Below, one piece after another: positions 35,152-43,644 of a stretch of DNA of 64,000 nucleotides. The stretch covers positions 23,380-87,379 of the forward strand of contig DHVZ01000050.1 in assembly GCA_002412925.1 (NCBI GenBank), in the 5' to 3' direction. Below the pieces are notes generated by a model, which worked only from the letters and a program-made list of their open reading frames with translations, ran no database searches and was not told the DNA's origin. Positions within the stretch are counted from its first letter, which is position 1. Every line of letters begins with the position of its first letter. The stretch comes from Anaerolineales bacterium UBA5195. Lineage in GTDB: Bacteria > Chloroflexota > Anaerolineae > Anaerolineales > Villigracilaceae. The position numbers and the translations under genes are program-made.

Positions 35152-35718
35152 ATGGAACAAAATGAAATGCTTGATTTTGTAAAAGCCATCTCTCATACTG
35201 ACCGCTTGCAGATCATTGGCGCGTTGACCACTCGTAAAAGCGCAACGATCAAGGAACTCGCGGAAAATCTCAACCTGCCCTTCCGGGATACGTTCAATCA
35301 TCTCGCGTTTCTTGAATACATCGGTGTGGTGCGCCAGGAAAATGAACAATATATCCTGAACCCGGAGGGCGTTGAGGCCCTGGCCCGCCGCCAATTCGAA
35401 GGTCAGCCGCGTGAAACCTATACTCCTTCGCCCGACCTGAGCGAAAAATCGCGCAAGGTCTTGAAAGCCTATCTCAACACGGATAGCAGTATCAAGCAGC
35501 TCCCGCACGAGCCTATCAAGCTCCAGGTCATCCTGGATTACATCCTCGAGGCATTCACACCTGGCGTGATCTACACCGAGAAGGAAGTCAACCTGATCAT
35601 CCGTCGCTTCCACATCGACACAGCCGGTTTGCGGCGCGACATGATCGACCGGGGTCTGCTCCAGCGCAAAAGCGATGGGTCACAGTATTGGCGGCCTGAA
35701 ACAAAACGTGAGGCCTGA
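35152..35718 (+). CDS. ArsR-type regulator with DUF2087 domain (1 of 2)
   Basis: Residues about 1-80 form an ArsR-like winged helix (LTTRKSATIKELAENLNLPF, helix-turn-helix; YIGVVRQENEQYILN, wing). Residues about 110-188 match DUF2087: KLQVILDYILEAF, PGVIYTEKEVNLIIRRFHIDTAGLRRDMIDRGLLQRKSDGSQYWR (only pieces quoted). No metal-binding cysteines are present, so the signal is not a metal. A weak AAAAGGTG precedes the ATG. It is paralogous to the gene at 36916, and both frame an acetyltransferase. Confidence 0.85.
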   Translation: MEQNEMLDFVKAISHTDRLQIIGALTTRKSATIKELAENLNLPFRDTFNHLAFLEYIGVVRQENEQYILNPEGVEALARRQFEGQPRETYTPSPDLSEKSRKVLKAYLNTDSSIKQLPHEPIKLQVILDYILEAFTPGVIYTEKEVNLIIRRFHIDTAGLRRDMIDRGLLQRKSDGSQYWRPETKREA

Positions 35719-35765
35719 GATGAACCATCAAGGGGCACACAAATGTTTATGCAAAAGGAAATATT

Positions 35766-36914
35766 ATGACACTACACCAATTACCCTCCGATCTTTTTTC
35801 TCGTGCACAGCCTCTCTTTAGCAAACAAATTGACCATCACCTTTTTTGTGCCGGGGTATTAACCGGAAAGTATCCAGGCCAGGTAATCGTCGATAATCCT
35901 GACCAACCCCGTTCTGCGCTGGTAGTAAAAGGAGAGATGTGGTGTTATTTGGGCGGTGACTCAAACAACATTGCTTTCAATCAGGCGCTAGGGGTTGCAC
36001 TATCGGCCAAGCAGTTTATGGGCGAAGATGCGCCGGCGCTGCTTTTTAATATCTCAACGGCTGGCTGGCGGCAGGTGTTGGGTACGCTCATCCCGGATCG
36101 CCTCCCGATTGCCACCCCCCGCTTCCTTTACCTGGCAAATGCAGCCCATTTCAACGCACCTCCCCCCATTCCTGATGGATTCTCCCTGCATTTTATGGAC
36201 CAATCGCTGAAGGACAAGGTTCGTGGGGATTTACCAGAAGCCGTGCAACAGGTCCTCTACTTGCGGGCAAACTATCAGGGTCCAGACCAGACAGCTTTTG
36301 GATATGTAGCTGTGCATGACCAGATTTGTGTTTCCTGGGCCATGATTGACACCGTCGTTGGTACCCATGGCGAAATCGGTCTGGAGACGCTGCCTATGTA
36401 TCAACAGCGCGGTCTGGGCACGGCGCTCTCAGGAGCCACGATCCAGTATGGGCTTACCCACGGCCTGACAGATATCCACTGGGATGCGGTCTCATACAAT
36501 GGGCCTTCGGTTCGGATGGCTGAGAAATATGGCCTCCAGCGTGGCCTTGAATATGACCAGAATTTGATTATTTTTGGCCAAGCGAGTTATCTGGCCAATC
36601 TGGCCTGGGATCATCTGGATAGGAACAAGTTTCAGGCAGTGATTGAGGTTTGCGAGCAGTTACTTGAATCGGCTGACGGGCAGAAGTATGGTCATTTTCT
36701 ATCGGGTGCAGCCTGGGCCGGGCTAGGCGACAAAGACAAGGCTTTATACCACTTGAATAAGGCTCTTGACCATGGCTGGGATAGCCTAATTGAGATGGAA
36801 AATTGCTCAACCTTGAAAAGCTTTCATGGCACAGCAGAATGGGCCGTTATTCTAGCCCACATAAAGATGAACATAGAATCAGGCCTCACAACCGTTGCTC
36901 AGCAGGTCAGTTGA
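35766..36914 (+). CDS. GNAT acetyltransferase with TPR-like C-terminus
   Basis: The N-terminal 130 residues do not resemble a known family to me. A GNAT domain follows (about 130-275): FGYVAVHDQICVSWAMI then ETLPMYQQRGLGTALSGATI, the acetyl-CoA loop (Q-R-G-L-G-T), and WDAVSYNGPSVRMAEKYGL. The last 100 residues look like one or two TPR-type helical pairs (FQAVIEVCEQLLE, SGAAWAGLGDKDKALYHLNKAL). The substrate is unknown. An ArsR-DUF2087 gene follows one base after its stop, so expression is coupled to a regulator. Confidence 0.8.
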   Translation: MTLHQLPSDLFSRAQPLFSKQIDHHLFCAGVLTGKYPGQVIVDNPDQPRSALVVKGEMWCYLGGDSNNIAFNQALGVALSAKQFMGEDAPALLFNISTAGWRQVLGTLIPDRLPIATPRFLYLANAAHFNAPPPIPDGFSLHFMDQSLKDKVRGDLPEAVQQVLYLRANYQGPDQTAFGYVAVHDQICVSWAMIDTVVGTHGEIGLETLPMYQQRGLGTALSGATIQYGLTHGLTDIHWDAVSYNGPSVRMAEKYGLQRGLEYDQNLIIFGQASYLANLAWDHLDRNKFQAVIEVCEQLLESADGQKYGHFLSGAAWAGLGDKDKALYHLNKALDHGWDSLIEMENCSTLKSFHGTAEWAVILAHIKMNIESGLTTVAQQVS

Positions 36915-36915
36915 T

Positions 36916-37470
36916 ATGAATACCGAACTTGTCTCGATCTTTAAAGCTCTGGCAGATGCCAGCCGCCTGAAAATTGTCGGGTTGCTGGCCCAGCAGCCTT
37001 ACACAGTCGAACAACTGGCAGCCATGCTCGAACTTAAGGCCTCGACCATTTCGCACCATTTATCCAAATTGGCAGAAGTGGGGCTGGTTTCAGCCAAAGC
37101 GGAAGGGTACTACAGTGTCTACCAGCTCGAAAAAGAGGCTTTGCGCGGTATGCAGTCCCTCTTTTCCAGTGAGCAGATTGCCGCCGTCATCGCCGACGTG
37201 GACCTGGAGGCCTTTGACCGCAAAATTGTCAAGGATTACAGCAACCCAGACGGGCGCTTGAAGACCATCCCGGCCCAGCGTAAAAAGCTGGAAGCCATTC
37301 TGCGATATGTGGTTCACGCCTTCGAGCCGGGTGTGCGCTACAGCGAAAAACAAGTTAGCGAAATCCTGTCCCGTTTTCACGCGGATACGGCTTCCCTGCG
37401 GCGGGAACTTGTCGGCAGCGGGTTGATGCAGCGCGAAGGCGGCGGCGGGGATTACTGGCGCCAGGCCTAA
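36916..37470 (+). CDS. ArsR-type regulator with DUF2087 domain (2 of 2)
   Basis: From the ATG at 36916 (MNTELVSIFKALADASRLKIV), residues 1-85 are a clear ArsR winged helix: AAMLELKASTISHHLSKLAEVG, helix-turn-helix. DUF2087 follows from about residue 110 (LEAILRYVVHAFEPGVRYSE, SRFHADTASLRREL). No metal-ligand cysteines. It is related to the regulator at 35152 over its whole length. A ribosome-binding site is absent; it probably depends on the upstream gene, which ends one base before. A strong terminator follows. Confidence 0.88.
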   Translation: MNTELVSIFKALADASRLKIVGLLAQQPYTVEQLAAMLELKASTISHHLSKLAEVGLVSAKAEGYYSVYQLEKEALRGMQSLFSSEQIAAVIADVDLEAFDRKIVKDYSNPDGRLKTIPAQRKKLEAILRYVVHAFEPGVRYSEKQVSEILSRFHADTASLRRELVGSGLMQREGGGGDYWRQA

Positions 37471-37500
37471 ACGCCGCTGGCGGCTGATCGGGCGGGTAAA

Positions 37501-37537
37501 AAGAAACGATGACTCTCAACCGGGGTCATCGTTTCTT
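37501..37537. terminator. Bidirectional terminator
   Basis: AAGAAACGATGAC (37501-37513) pairs perfectly with GTCATCGTTTCTT (37525-37537) with an 11-base loop, between the convergent regulator and Mrr-like genes. Confidence 0.85.
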
Positions 37538-37562
37538 GATCGGTGCTGCGGATGCCGAAAAA

Positions 37563-38411
37563 TTATTTTTCGGGCGCGAGGAAATAAATTGGCTTGAGGG
37601 GGAAGCGGTGCCTGGCTCTCTGGGAAAGCCGATCATAATTTTCTATCCACAATTGATAGACTTGTTCGAGGGAGATCAACCGGATTCTTCGCAATTCATG
37701 GGTATTGGCCTCGTCAAAAACCAGGTCTGTAAACCCGCCAGACGAGACAAAAATCCCCTGGTCGTTTTGACCGAGGGTGCCCAGGAAAGCCCTCAGTCCC
37801 TCCACGGTGGCCGCCTGCCCCGAATGTTTGACGTGAACCTTGACCCGTGCCCCGGAGCTTCCCAATGGATTGGGATAAGCGATGATATCGATATATCCAT
37901 GGTTCTTGCCGGGTGGGGCAACCCAATCTAGGTGATAGTTTAAAGCCTTCAATAAATCGCCGATCAGGCTCTTGAACTCCAATGGATTCATCTCGTTCAA
38001 ATATTTCCAGATTTGCTGCCAGGCTCTTTCCTCGGCATTTTCAACCGTCATTAAGATTTCTTCGCGGCGTTGTCTCTTTTCTTTGCAGATCTGCAGGGCA
38101 GTTTTAAAGATTTCTTCAACATTCCTGATGTTTTTGCAGGTTGAAAGACCCTCATCTGATAAAACCCAGCGTTCTTTGTTCTTGATCAGCCAGCCTGCCT
38201 CAGCCAGGATGTTGATCGCCGACCGGACGGTTTTCTCATACTGTGGGAGGCTGGTTGACGGAACCAACGCCATTTCGTCGTCAGTCAGTTTTATTTTCGC
38301 GGCAACTGCATCCAAAATACCCCTGGCCGGAACCCCCCCAGGTTTCGACCAAAGGACCCGTAAAACCACCCGCAAAAATTCAGAAGTCCGCTTGAGTACA
38401 AGCTCATCCAT
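37563..38411 (-). CDS. Mrr-like restriction endonuclease
   Basis: Residues about 1-85 look like the Mrr N-terminal winged helix. The C-terminal half (about 140-270) carries the Mrr catalytic fold: PLEFKSLIGDLLKALNYHLDWV, then GYIDIIAYPNP with the metal-binding Asp, and VKVHVKHSGQAATVEGLRAFLGTLG. Mrr enzymes cut modified DNA and carry D...(Q/E)xK at the active site; here the residue before x-K is His (HVK), so activity may be altered. The start is at the ATG with the -10 box eight bases upstream. It stands alone and has no methylase partner nearby, as expected for a type IV enzyme. Confidence 0.8.
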   Translation of the reverse strand: MDELVLKRTSEFLRVVLRVLWSKPGGVPARGILDAVAAKIKLTDDEMALVPSTSLPQYEKTVRSAINILAEAGWLIKNKERWVLSDEGLSTCKNIRNVEEIFKTALQICKEKRQRREEILMTVENAEERAWQQIWKYLNEMNPLEFKSLIGDLLKALNYHLDWVAPPGKNHGYIDIIAYPNPLGSSGARVKVHVKHSGQAATVEGLRAFLGTLGQNDQGIFVSSGGFTDLVFDEANTHELRRIRLISLEQVYQLWIENYDRLSQRARHRFPLKPIYFLAPEK

Positions 38412-38419
38412 ACCAGTTG

Positions 38420-38425
38420 ATTATA
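38420..38425 (-). promoter_or_regulatory. -10 box (TATAAT) for the Mrr-like gene
   Basis: On the minus strand TATAAT is followed by eight bases and ATG. Leaderless or nearly leaderless. Confidence 0.45.
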
Positions 38426-38474
38426 GCAGAGTTACCCCAAGCATTGGCAGAGATACACATGGAATGTTACACAT

Positions 38475-38572
38475 GGAATCTCCAGGATTTTTCCGCCTGC
38501 CCTGACGGGTTAAAGGGATGAAGAGTGCCGCATTTTGGGTGCGGGTCCTACTGCGGAGATTCCCAAAGAGCC
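38475..38572. repeat. TCTCC palindromic element, copy 3
   Basis: GGAATCTCCAGG at the left and GGAGATTCC at the right are exact inverted ends (GGAATCTCC). The inner GCCGCATTTTGGGTGC matches the other copies. It fills most of the gap between the Mrr and Nfn genes. Nothing else is seen in 38426-38684. Confidence 0.8.
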
Positions 38573-38684
38573 TATGCATGGTAAGCGAGGCAATTACTGG
38601 CAGTCTCATCTTTTGATCTCCAAAAACAAAATCGCCTGGTTGGCACGCGGACGATTTTTTATCTTCGGTATCCGGGAAAACCAC

Positions 38685-40085
38685 TTACCAGACGCCTGTC
38701 TCCAGGTATTCTTCAATTGCATTGGCGGCAATCCTGGCCTGGCCCATCGCCAGGATGACAGTCGCGCCGCCGGTGACGATGTCTCCGCCCGCAAAGACTC
38801 CTTTTTTTGAGGTCTTCATGGTATTGAAATCGACTGCCACAACATCGTTCTTCCCGATCTTGAGTTCGGGCGTGGTCTTGGCTATCAATGGACTGGGACT
38901 CTGTCCAATTGCGATCACCATTACATCTGCCTGGATGCGGAAGTTGGAACCACTGATGGGAACAGGCTTCCGGCGGCCCGAAGCGTCTGGCTCGCCCAGT
39001 TCATTTTGCAGGCACTCCAACTCCATCACTCGTCCATCCTTGCCATGAAACGCAACAGGGGTGGTGAGCAGGTTGAGTTTGACTCCTTCTTCTTCAGCGT
39101 GATGGACTTCTTCAAGACGGGCGGGCAGTTCGGCCCGTGAGCGGCGGTAAACGATGATCGACTCCTTCGCGCCGAGGCGCAGCGCGGTCCTGGCCGAATC
39201 CATCGCGGTGTTGCCGCCGCCGATGGTGATGACCCGCTCACCGCGCGCGATCGGGGTGTCATATTCAGGGAACTTATAGGCTTTCATCAGGTTTGCGCGG
39301 GTCAGGTATTCATTCGACGAGTAGACGCCGCCGAGGTTTTCCCCGGGGATGCCGAGGAACCAGGGTAGTCCGGCGCCTGTGCCCAGGAAAATTGCGTCGT
39401 ACTCTTGCAACAGTTCGTCGATGGTTGCAACACTCCCAACGACGTAATCTTTTTGAATCTGCACGCCCAGGCTGCGAACGTAATCCACTTCCCGTTTAAC
39501 AATTGCCTTGGGCAGGCGGAACTCGGGAATGCCGTAAACCAGCACCCCGCCCGCTTCATGGAGCGCCTCGAAGATGGTCACAAAATAGCCCTTGCGCGCC
39601 AGGTCGGCGGCGACGGTCAGCCCGGCCGGGCCGGAGCCGACAACAGCCACTTTTTTGTACCTGGGCTCCGGAAGTTTGGGGACGGCGAAAGAGCCGTTTG
39701 CAGCTTCCCAATCGGCGGCAAAGCGTTCGAGCCGTCCGATGGCGACCGGCTCATATTTTTTGCAAAGAACGCAGACTTGTTCACATTGGGTTTCCTGCGG
39801 GCAGACCCTGCCGGTAACAGCGGGGAGCGCATTTGTTTCCTTGAGCAGTCTGGCAGCCTCCAGGAATTGGCCCTCGGCAATCAATCTCAAGAAACCAGGG
39901 ATATCGATATTGACCGGACAGCCTGCGATGCAAAGCGGCTTGGCGCAGTCCAGGCAGCGCCTGGCTTCCTGCACGGCTTGTTCAGGGGTGTACCCGTAAG
40001 GGACCTCGTTATAATTACCGACACGCACGGCGGGCGGCTGCTCGCCCATGGGTGTTTTTCGGGGGATGATCTCTTTTTTTGGCAT
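38685..40085 (-). CDS. NADPH-dependent glutamate synthase small-subunit-like protein / NfnB
   Basis: The N-terminus has cysteine clusters CLDCAKPLCIAGCPVN and CPQETQCEQVC for two [4Fe-4S] clusters. An FAD-binding motif VVGSGPAGLTVAADLA (about residue 150) and an NAD(P)-binding motif ITIGGGNTAMDSARTALRLG (about 288) follow; IAIGQSPSP and FAGGDIVTGGATVI are typical ends. At 466 residues it matches GltD/NfnB. With the NfnA-like partner 3 bases upstream and no large glutamate synthase subunit nearby, the pair more likely forms an NADH-dependent ferredoxin:NADP+ oxidoreductase that bifurcates electrons. Confidence 0.9.
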   Translation of the reverse strand: MPKKEIIPRKTPMGEQPPAVRVGNYNEVPYGYTPEQAVQEARRCLDCAKPLCIAGCPVNIDIPGFLRLIAEGQFLEAARLLKETNALPAVTGRVCPQETQCEQVCVLCKKYEPVAIGRLERFAADWEAANGSFAVPKLPEPRYKKVAVVGSGPAGLTVAADLARKGYFVTIFEALHEAGGVLVYGIPEFRLPKAIVKREVDYVRSLGVQIQKDYVVGSVATIDELLQEYDAIFLGTGAGLPWFLGIPGENLGGVYSSNEYLTRANLMKAYKFPEYDTPIARGERVITIGGGNTAMDSARTALRLGAKESIIVYRRSRAELPARLEEVHHAEEEGVKLNLLTTPVAFHGKDGRVMELECLQNELGEPDASGRRKPVPISGSNFRIQADVMVIAIGQSPSPLIAKTTPELKIGKNDVVAVDFNTMKTSKKGVFAGGDIVTGGATVILAMGQARIAANAIEEYLETGVW

Positions 40086-40088
40086 AAT

Positions 40089-40946
40089 CTATTCCGTCCT
40101 GGATTCAAAACCCAGCCGGCATTCATGACGCTGCCAGCGTTCGACCGACAATTTTTCTTCTTCACGATAAAACGACATACGTGATAGCATGCTGTCCCAG
40201 TCCACGAGATGCGCATCGAACTCAGGCCCGTCGACGCAAACGAACTTGGCTCCGCCGTCCATGACGACCCGGCACCCACCGCACATCCCGGTGCCATCAA
40301 TCATGATGGTGTTCAGGCTGACGGTGGTCGGGATATTAAAAGGCCTGGTTGCGGCGGCTACGAATTTCATCATGATGGCTGGGCCAATCGCCCAGACATG
40401 CGTAATATCCTTTTGGGTTTCCAACAATTCTTTGAGCGGTTCCGTTACCAGGGCTTTGCGCCCGGCGGAGCCGTCATCCGTACAGGTGATTAACTGGCTC
40501 GAAACAGCTTCCATGCGGTCTTCCCAAAACAGCAGCGATTTGTCTCGCGCGCCGATAATGGAAATGACCTGGTTCCCGGCCAGTTTCAGCCCGCGCGCGA
40601 TTGGGAAGATGGGAGCAATGCCAACGCCTCCCCCCACCACAACCACCTTGCCATAGTTCTCAATCTCGGTTGCGCGCCCGAGGGGGCCGACAACATTCTC
40701 GAAAGAATCCCCCGTATCCATCTGCCCCATCTGGATGGTGGATTTGCCCACTTCTTGGAAGATGACCGTTATGGTTCCATCCACCTGGGAAAAGTCGGCG
40801 ATGGTCAATGGAATCCGTTCGCCCGTTTCGTTCATGCGAACAATCACAAACTGCCCTGGCTTGGCTTTATTTGCGACCAGGGGCGCTTTAATTTCCATTA
40901 ACTTGATCGAGCGGCTCAGTATTTGCTTGCGGCGTATTTTATACAT
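40089..40946 (-). CDS. Ferredoxin-NAD(P)+ reductase-like subunit / NfnA
   Basis: This protein has a ferredoxin-reductase fold: FAD site RIPLTIADF, NAD site VVVGGGVGIAPIFPIARGLK, then DDGSAGRKALVTEPL, and a C-terminal [2Fe-2S] cluster with GTGMCGGCRVVMDGGAKFVCVDGPEF. This is the dihydroorotate dehydrogenase electron-transfer-subunit family, used as NfnA. I start at the ATG at 40946 (MYKIRRKQIL), because AGAAAGG lies directly upstream; a longer start adds seven residues. It precedes the NfnB-like gene by three bases. Confidence 0.88.
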   Translation of the reverse strand: MYKIRRKQILSRSIKLMEIKAPLVANKAKPGQFVIVRMNETGERIPLTIADFSQVDGTITVIFQEVGKSTIQMGQMDTGDSFENVVGPLGRATEIENYGKVVVVGGGVGIAPIFPIARGLKLAGNQVISIIGARDKSLLFWEDRMEAVSSQLITCTDDGSAGRKALVTEPLKELLETQKDITHVWAIGPAIMMKFVAAATRPFNIPTTVSLNTIMIDGTGMCGGCRVVMDGGAKFVCVDGPEFDAHLVDWDSMLSRMSFYREEEKLSVERWQRHECRLGFESRTE

Positions 40947-41107
40947 AAGACCTTTCTTGAGAGGCATGTCTATATAGACAAGATTACTCGTATTTATTAT
41001 AAGCAGGAGAGCCTCAATTCATTAGTTCCGATTGTCATTATACTCCCCGGCAGGATGTCACCCTGCGACATGACTGGCAGGTAATTGCCAACAGCTTGTC
41101 GGCAGTA

Positions 41108-41145
41108 AAATGGGATTGCCAGAATCGGTTCTGGCAATCCCATTT
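41108..41145. terminator. Terminator after the kinase gene
   Basis: AAATGGGATTGCCAGAA (41108-41124) pairs perfectly with TTCTGGCAATCCCATTT (41129-41145), four-base loop. It lies 21 bases after the kinase stop on the minus strand. Confidence 0.8.
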
Positions 41146-41165
41146 CGACGCAAGGCTTGACCCTT

Positions 41166-43274
41166 CTATGGTTTTTGGGGTGGAACATTGGTCTTTAATT
41201 GCCCGGTCAGGAGTTGTTCCCTGATTTCGACCATTTTGGCTTTAACTTCTTCGGGGATTTGGGATTCCGTTTCGTGATAGGGCGCATACCCGGCAGGGGC
41301 GTAGAAAACCCCCTGGGGAAAGGCATTCGCCCGGGCCAGCCTGACTAATTCAAAAACGCCGGGAGTAATATCCTTGATGGCGCTGGTCAGCAGGCGCGGG
41401 GCGGCTTCGGGCAGAGTGAAATACTGGTCGGTGTCGACACCGATAACATAAACATTGCGCCGGGCCGCCGTGGTGATGGCGCCATTGCCTGTACTTCCCC
41501 CTGCGCCGAAGATGACATCTGCGCCTTTTGCAATCATCTCATTAGCCATCGCCGCGCCCCAATCGGGATCCTCGAAAAATTTGTCGTTGCTGGCATCGTT
41601 GTGATAGACCAGCGAGACTTCCACGTTTGGCCTGGCATATTTTGCCCCGGCGCGATAGCCCTCACCAAACCGCCAGACAGCCGGGACGAAATCGGGGCCC
41701 AGCACGGCGCCCACCTGGCCGGTTTTGGTCATCTGGGCGGCGAGGACTCCAACCAGGAAACCTGCCTGGTCTTCAGGAAAGACCAGCCCAACCAGGTTCG
41801 CCCGGCCGGGCTTGCCGGTATCCGGGTACTGATCAACCCCGATAAATCTGCTCTCCGGATAGATTTCAGCTGCCCTGGCGGTTGCTTCACCCAGGGCGAA
41901 ACCAACGGTCACAATCACATCGTAACCCTGGTCGCCGAAGGCGGCAATCTCCCTGTCGTAATCCTGCGCGTTGACGGTTTCGAGGAACTCGACCCTGGCG
42001 CCGAGTTCCTTTTCGGCCAGCCTGACTCCTTCCCAGGCGGACTGGTTGAAGGATTTGTCGTTAATCTTACCGAGATCCGTCACCAGGCCCACACAGAAGA
42101 CCTGCTCGGTGCGGCAATCTGGGGGAACCAGGGCGGTGGGAGCCGTTCGCTGGATGATTTCAGGGACTGTCGGCTGGGGCGAAGGGGAGGGCAGTGAGGG
42201 AACGGGAACAGCCAGGAGCCGGGGGATCATCATCCCGCCGAGAACCAGTGCCGCCAGGATGAAAATCCCTGCGGCTGCCGCAGCCACCGGCCAAAACCAA
42301 TTCCTGTCTGGTTTGGCGGCGGGAGTGGGGGCAAGCCGGTTGACCTCAACCGGCCTGGAGGCTTGCGCGGTTTCTCCGGGAAGCTGGATATCGGTCGTCA
42401 CTTCCCCCGGCGTCTGGGATAGGAAGGGGGCGGTTGTCTCCCTCAGCAACAGGTCCTCAAGCGCAGCCACAAGGAAGGTCATCGTTTCATAACGGTCATC
42501 CGGCTGTTTGGCCATGGCTTTGATCAAAACTTTTTCAACTTCATCCGGCAGGTCGGGGACAAACAAGTGCGGGTTGGGCAGCGGATCGGTCATGTGCTTC
42601 AACAGGACGGCCATGGGCGTATCCGCGATGTAGGGTTTGCGGCCCGTCACCAACTCGTAGAAGACTGTCCCCAGGGCGTAAATGTCGACACGGGCATCCA
42701 CCTTGGCGCCCATGCCCTGTTCGGGGGCCATATACTCGGGTGTGCCAATCCCCACTCCGCTGGCTGTCAATGTGTGACCTTCAACCGCTTCGAGCAGTTT
42801 TGCAATCCCAAAATCGGTCAGGATCGGCTCGCCGCTTTCTTTCAGCAGAATATTGGCCGGTTTCACATCCCGATGGATGATGCCGCGCTGATGTGCATAT
42901 GCCAGTGCGCGTGCCACCGGCAGCAAAACCCGGACGGCTTCCTGCCAGGGAAGCGGGGCGCCCAATCTTTGTTTGAGCGTGCCGCCGGGAAGATACTCCA
43001 TCACCAGGTAGGGAATCGACTCGTGTTCGCCGTAATCCAGCACAGAAACGATGTTGGAGTGTGAAAGCTTCCCCAGTGACTTGGCCTCGCGGTCAAAGCG
43101 TTGCAGCACCTGTTCCAACTGAACCGGGCTGAACTGCTCGGTGCGCAGGATTTTCACTGCCACATCGCGTTCCAGGCGCATATCGAAGGCCTTGTACACG
43201 GTGGCCATGCCGCCTTCGCCCAATTGTTGGGTCAGATGGTAACGGCCGAGCGAATATCCGGTCAGGTCAGGCAT
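41166..43274 (-). CDS. Receptor-like Ser/Thr protein kinase with BMP-family ligand-binding ectodomain
   Basis: From the ATG at 43274 (MPDLTGYSLGRYHLTQQLG) the 702-residue protein has a complete Hanks-type kinase: GEGGMATVYKAFD, VAVKIL, HRDVKPANIL, TDFGIAK and APEQ (about residues 10-275). A linker leads to one membrane segment (about 330-350, WPVAAAAAGIFILAALVLGG), a Pro-rich spacer, then an outside BMP/PnrA-type domain (about 390-690): VGLVTDLGKINDKSFNQSAW and GADVIFGAGGSTGNGAI. BMP domains bind nucleosides or similar small molecules for ABC uptake; here the domain probably senses such a ligand for the kinase. The longer frame upstream lacks this start context (AAAGGGA). Confidence 0.9.
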   Translation of the reverse strand: MPDLTGYSLGRYHLTQQLGEGGMATVYKAFDMRLERDVAVKILRTEQFSPVQLEQVLQRFDREAKSLGKLSHSNIVSVLDYGEHESIPYLVMEYLPGGTLKQRLGAPLPWQEAVRVLLPVARALAYAHQRGIIHRDVKPANILLKESGEPILTDFGIAKLLEAVEGHTLTASGVGIGTPEYMAPEQGMGAKVDARVDIYALGTVFYELVTGRKPYIADTPMAVLLKHMTDPLPNPHLFVPDLPDEVEKVLIKAMAKQPDDRYETMTFLVAALEDLLLRETTAPFLSQTPGEVTTDIQLPGETAQASRPVEVNRLAPTPAAKPDRNWFWPVAAAAAGIFILAALVLGGMMIPRLLAVPVPSLPSPSPQPTVPEIIQRTAPTALVPPDCRTEQVFCVGLVTDLGKINDKSFNQSAWEGVRLAEKELGARVEFLETVNAQDYDREIAAFGDQGYDVIVTVGFALGEATARAAEIYPESRFIGVDQYPDTGKPGRANLVGLVFPEDQAGFLVGVLAAQMTKTGQVGAVLGPDFVPAVWRFGEGYRAGAKYARPNVEVSLVYHNDASNDKFFEDPDWGAAMANEMIAKGADVIFGAGGSTGNGAITTAARRNVYVIGVDTDQYFTLPEAAPRLLTSAIKDITPGVFELVRLARANAFPQGVFYAPAGYAPYHETESQIPEEVKAKMVEIREQLLTGQLKTNVPPQKP

Positions 43275-43373
43275 GGTTTTTTCCCTTTCGATCTTGCTGC
43301 AAAGCACGGTCTTGCAGGAGTGTTTTCGTGTTGGAGAAGTCGCAAAGATTTGCTTGGAGGTTGGCAATCTAAG

Positions 43374-43388
43374 AAAATTATACGTCAG
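43374..43388 (-). promoter_or_regulatory. Promoter element AAAATTATACGTCAG for the kinase gene
   Basis: On the minus strand this reads CTGACGTATAATTTT with -10 TATAAT, about 100 bases before the kinase start. The same 15 bases occur at 47141-47155 before the TIR-FGE gene. Confidence 0.5.
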
Positions 43389-43464
43389 GATGAGACGCAG
43401 CGTGTCACACAAACGGCGGCAAACCTGGTTTGCAAGCGGCTAATCGGCAGGGCGAGGTGTAAGG

Positions 43465-43508
43465 GGTCACAATGCGGGATCTTACCACGGAGATTACCAA
43501 AGAGCCGG
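43465..43508. repeat. TCTCC palindromic element, right half only (copy 5)
   Basis: CAATGCGGGATCTTACCACGG and AGATTACCAAAGAGCC match the right end of the full-length copies; the left half is missing. Confidence 0.65.
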
Positions 43509-43546
43509 CATAATCACAAAAGGTTCTCTGAGTTACAGAATGCCTG

Positions 43547-43598
43547 CGGCCACAAATTGCGCACCCCTGCTCCAGAAAAAAGTGCAATTTGTGACCGT
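43547..43598. repeat. CACAAATTGCG inverted repeat, copy 2
   Basis: GCGGCCACAAATTGCGCAC pairs with GTGCAATTTGTGACCG, with one or two mismatches. It ends seven bases before a GGGTATAAT promoter. The 370-base gap 43275-43644 holds these repeats and two promoters, no gene. Confidence 0.8.
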
Positions 43599-43604
43599 GA
43601 CGGG

Positions 43605-43610
43605 TATAAT
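43605..43610 (+). promoter_or_regulatory. -10 box (TATAAT) for the acyltransferase gene
   Basis: GGGTATAAT lies 34 bases before the ATG at 43645; the leader contains TTGGAGAA, a ribosome-binding site, so this one is not leaderless. Confidence 0.5.
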
Positions 43611-43644
43611 GCCCCTTCATAGAAATTTTCTTTTGGAGAAATTC

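Noticed and set aside
38685..40085. Glutamate synthase (GltD) partner of gdhA
   Set aside because: No large glutamate synthase subunit is nearby, and its direct neighbour is an NfnA-like subunit, so an Nfn transhydrogenase is the better reading.
41166..43274. BMP domain as part of an ABC uptake system
   Set aside because: There are no permease or ATPase genes near, and the domain is covalently joined to a kinase through a single membrane helix.
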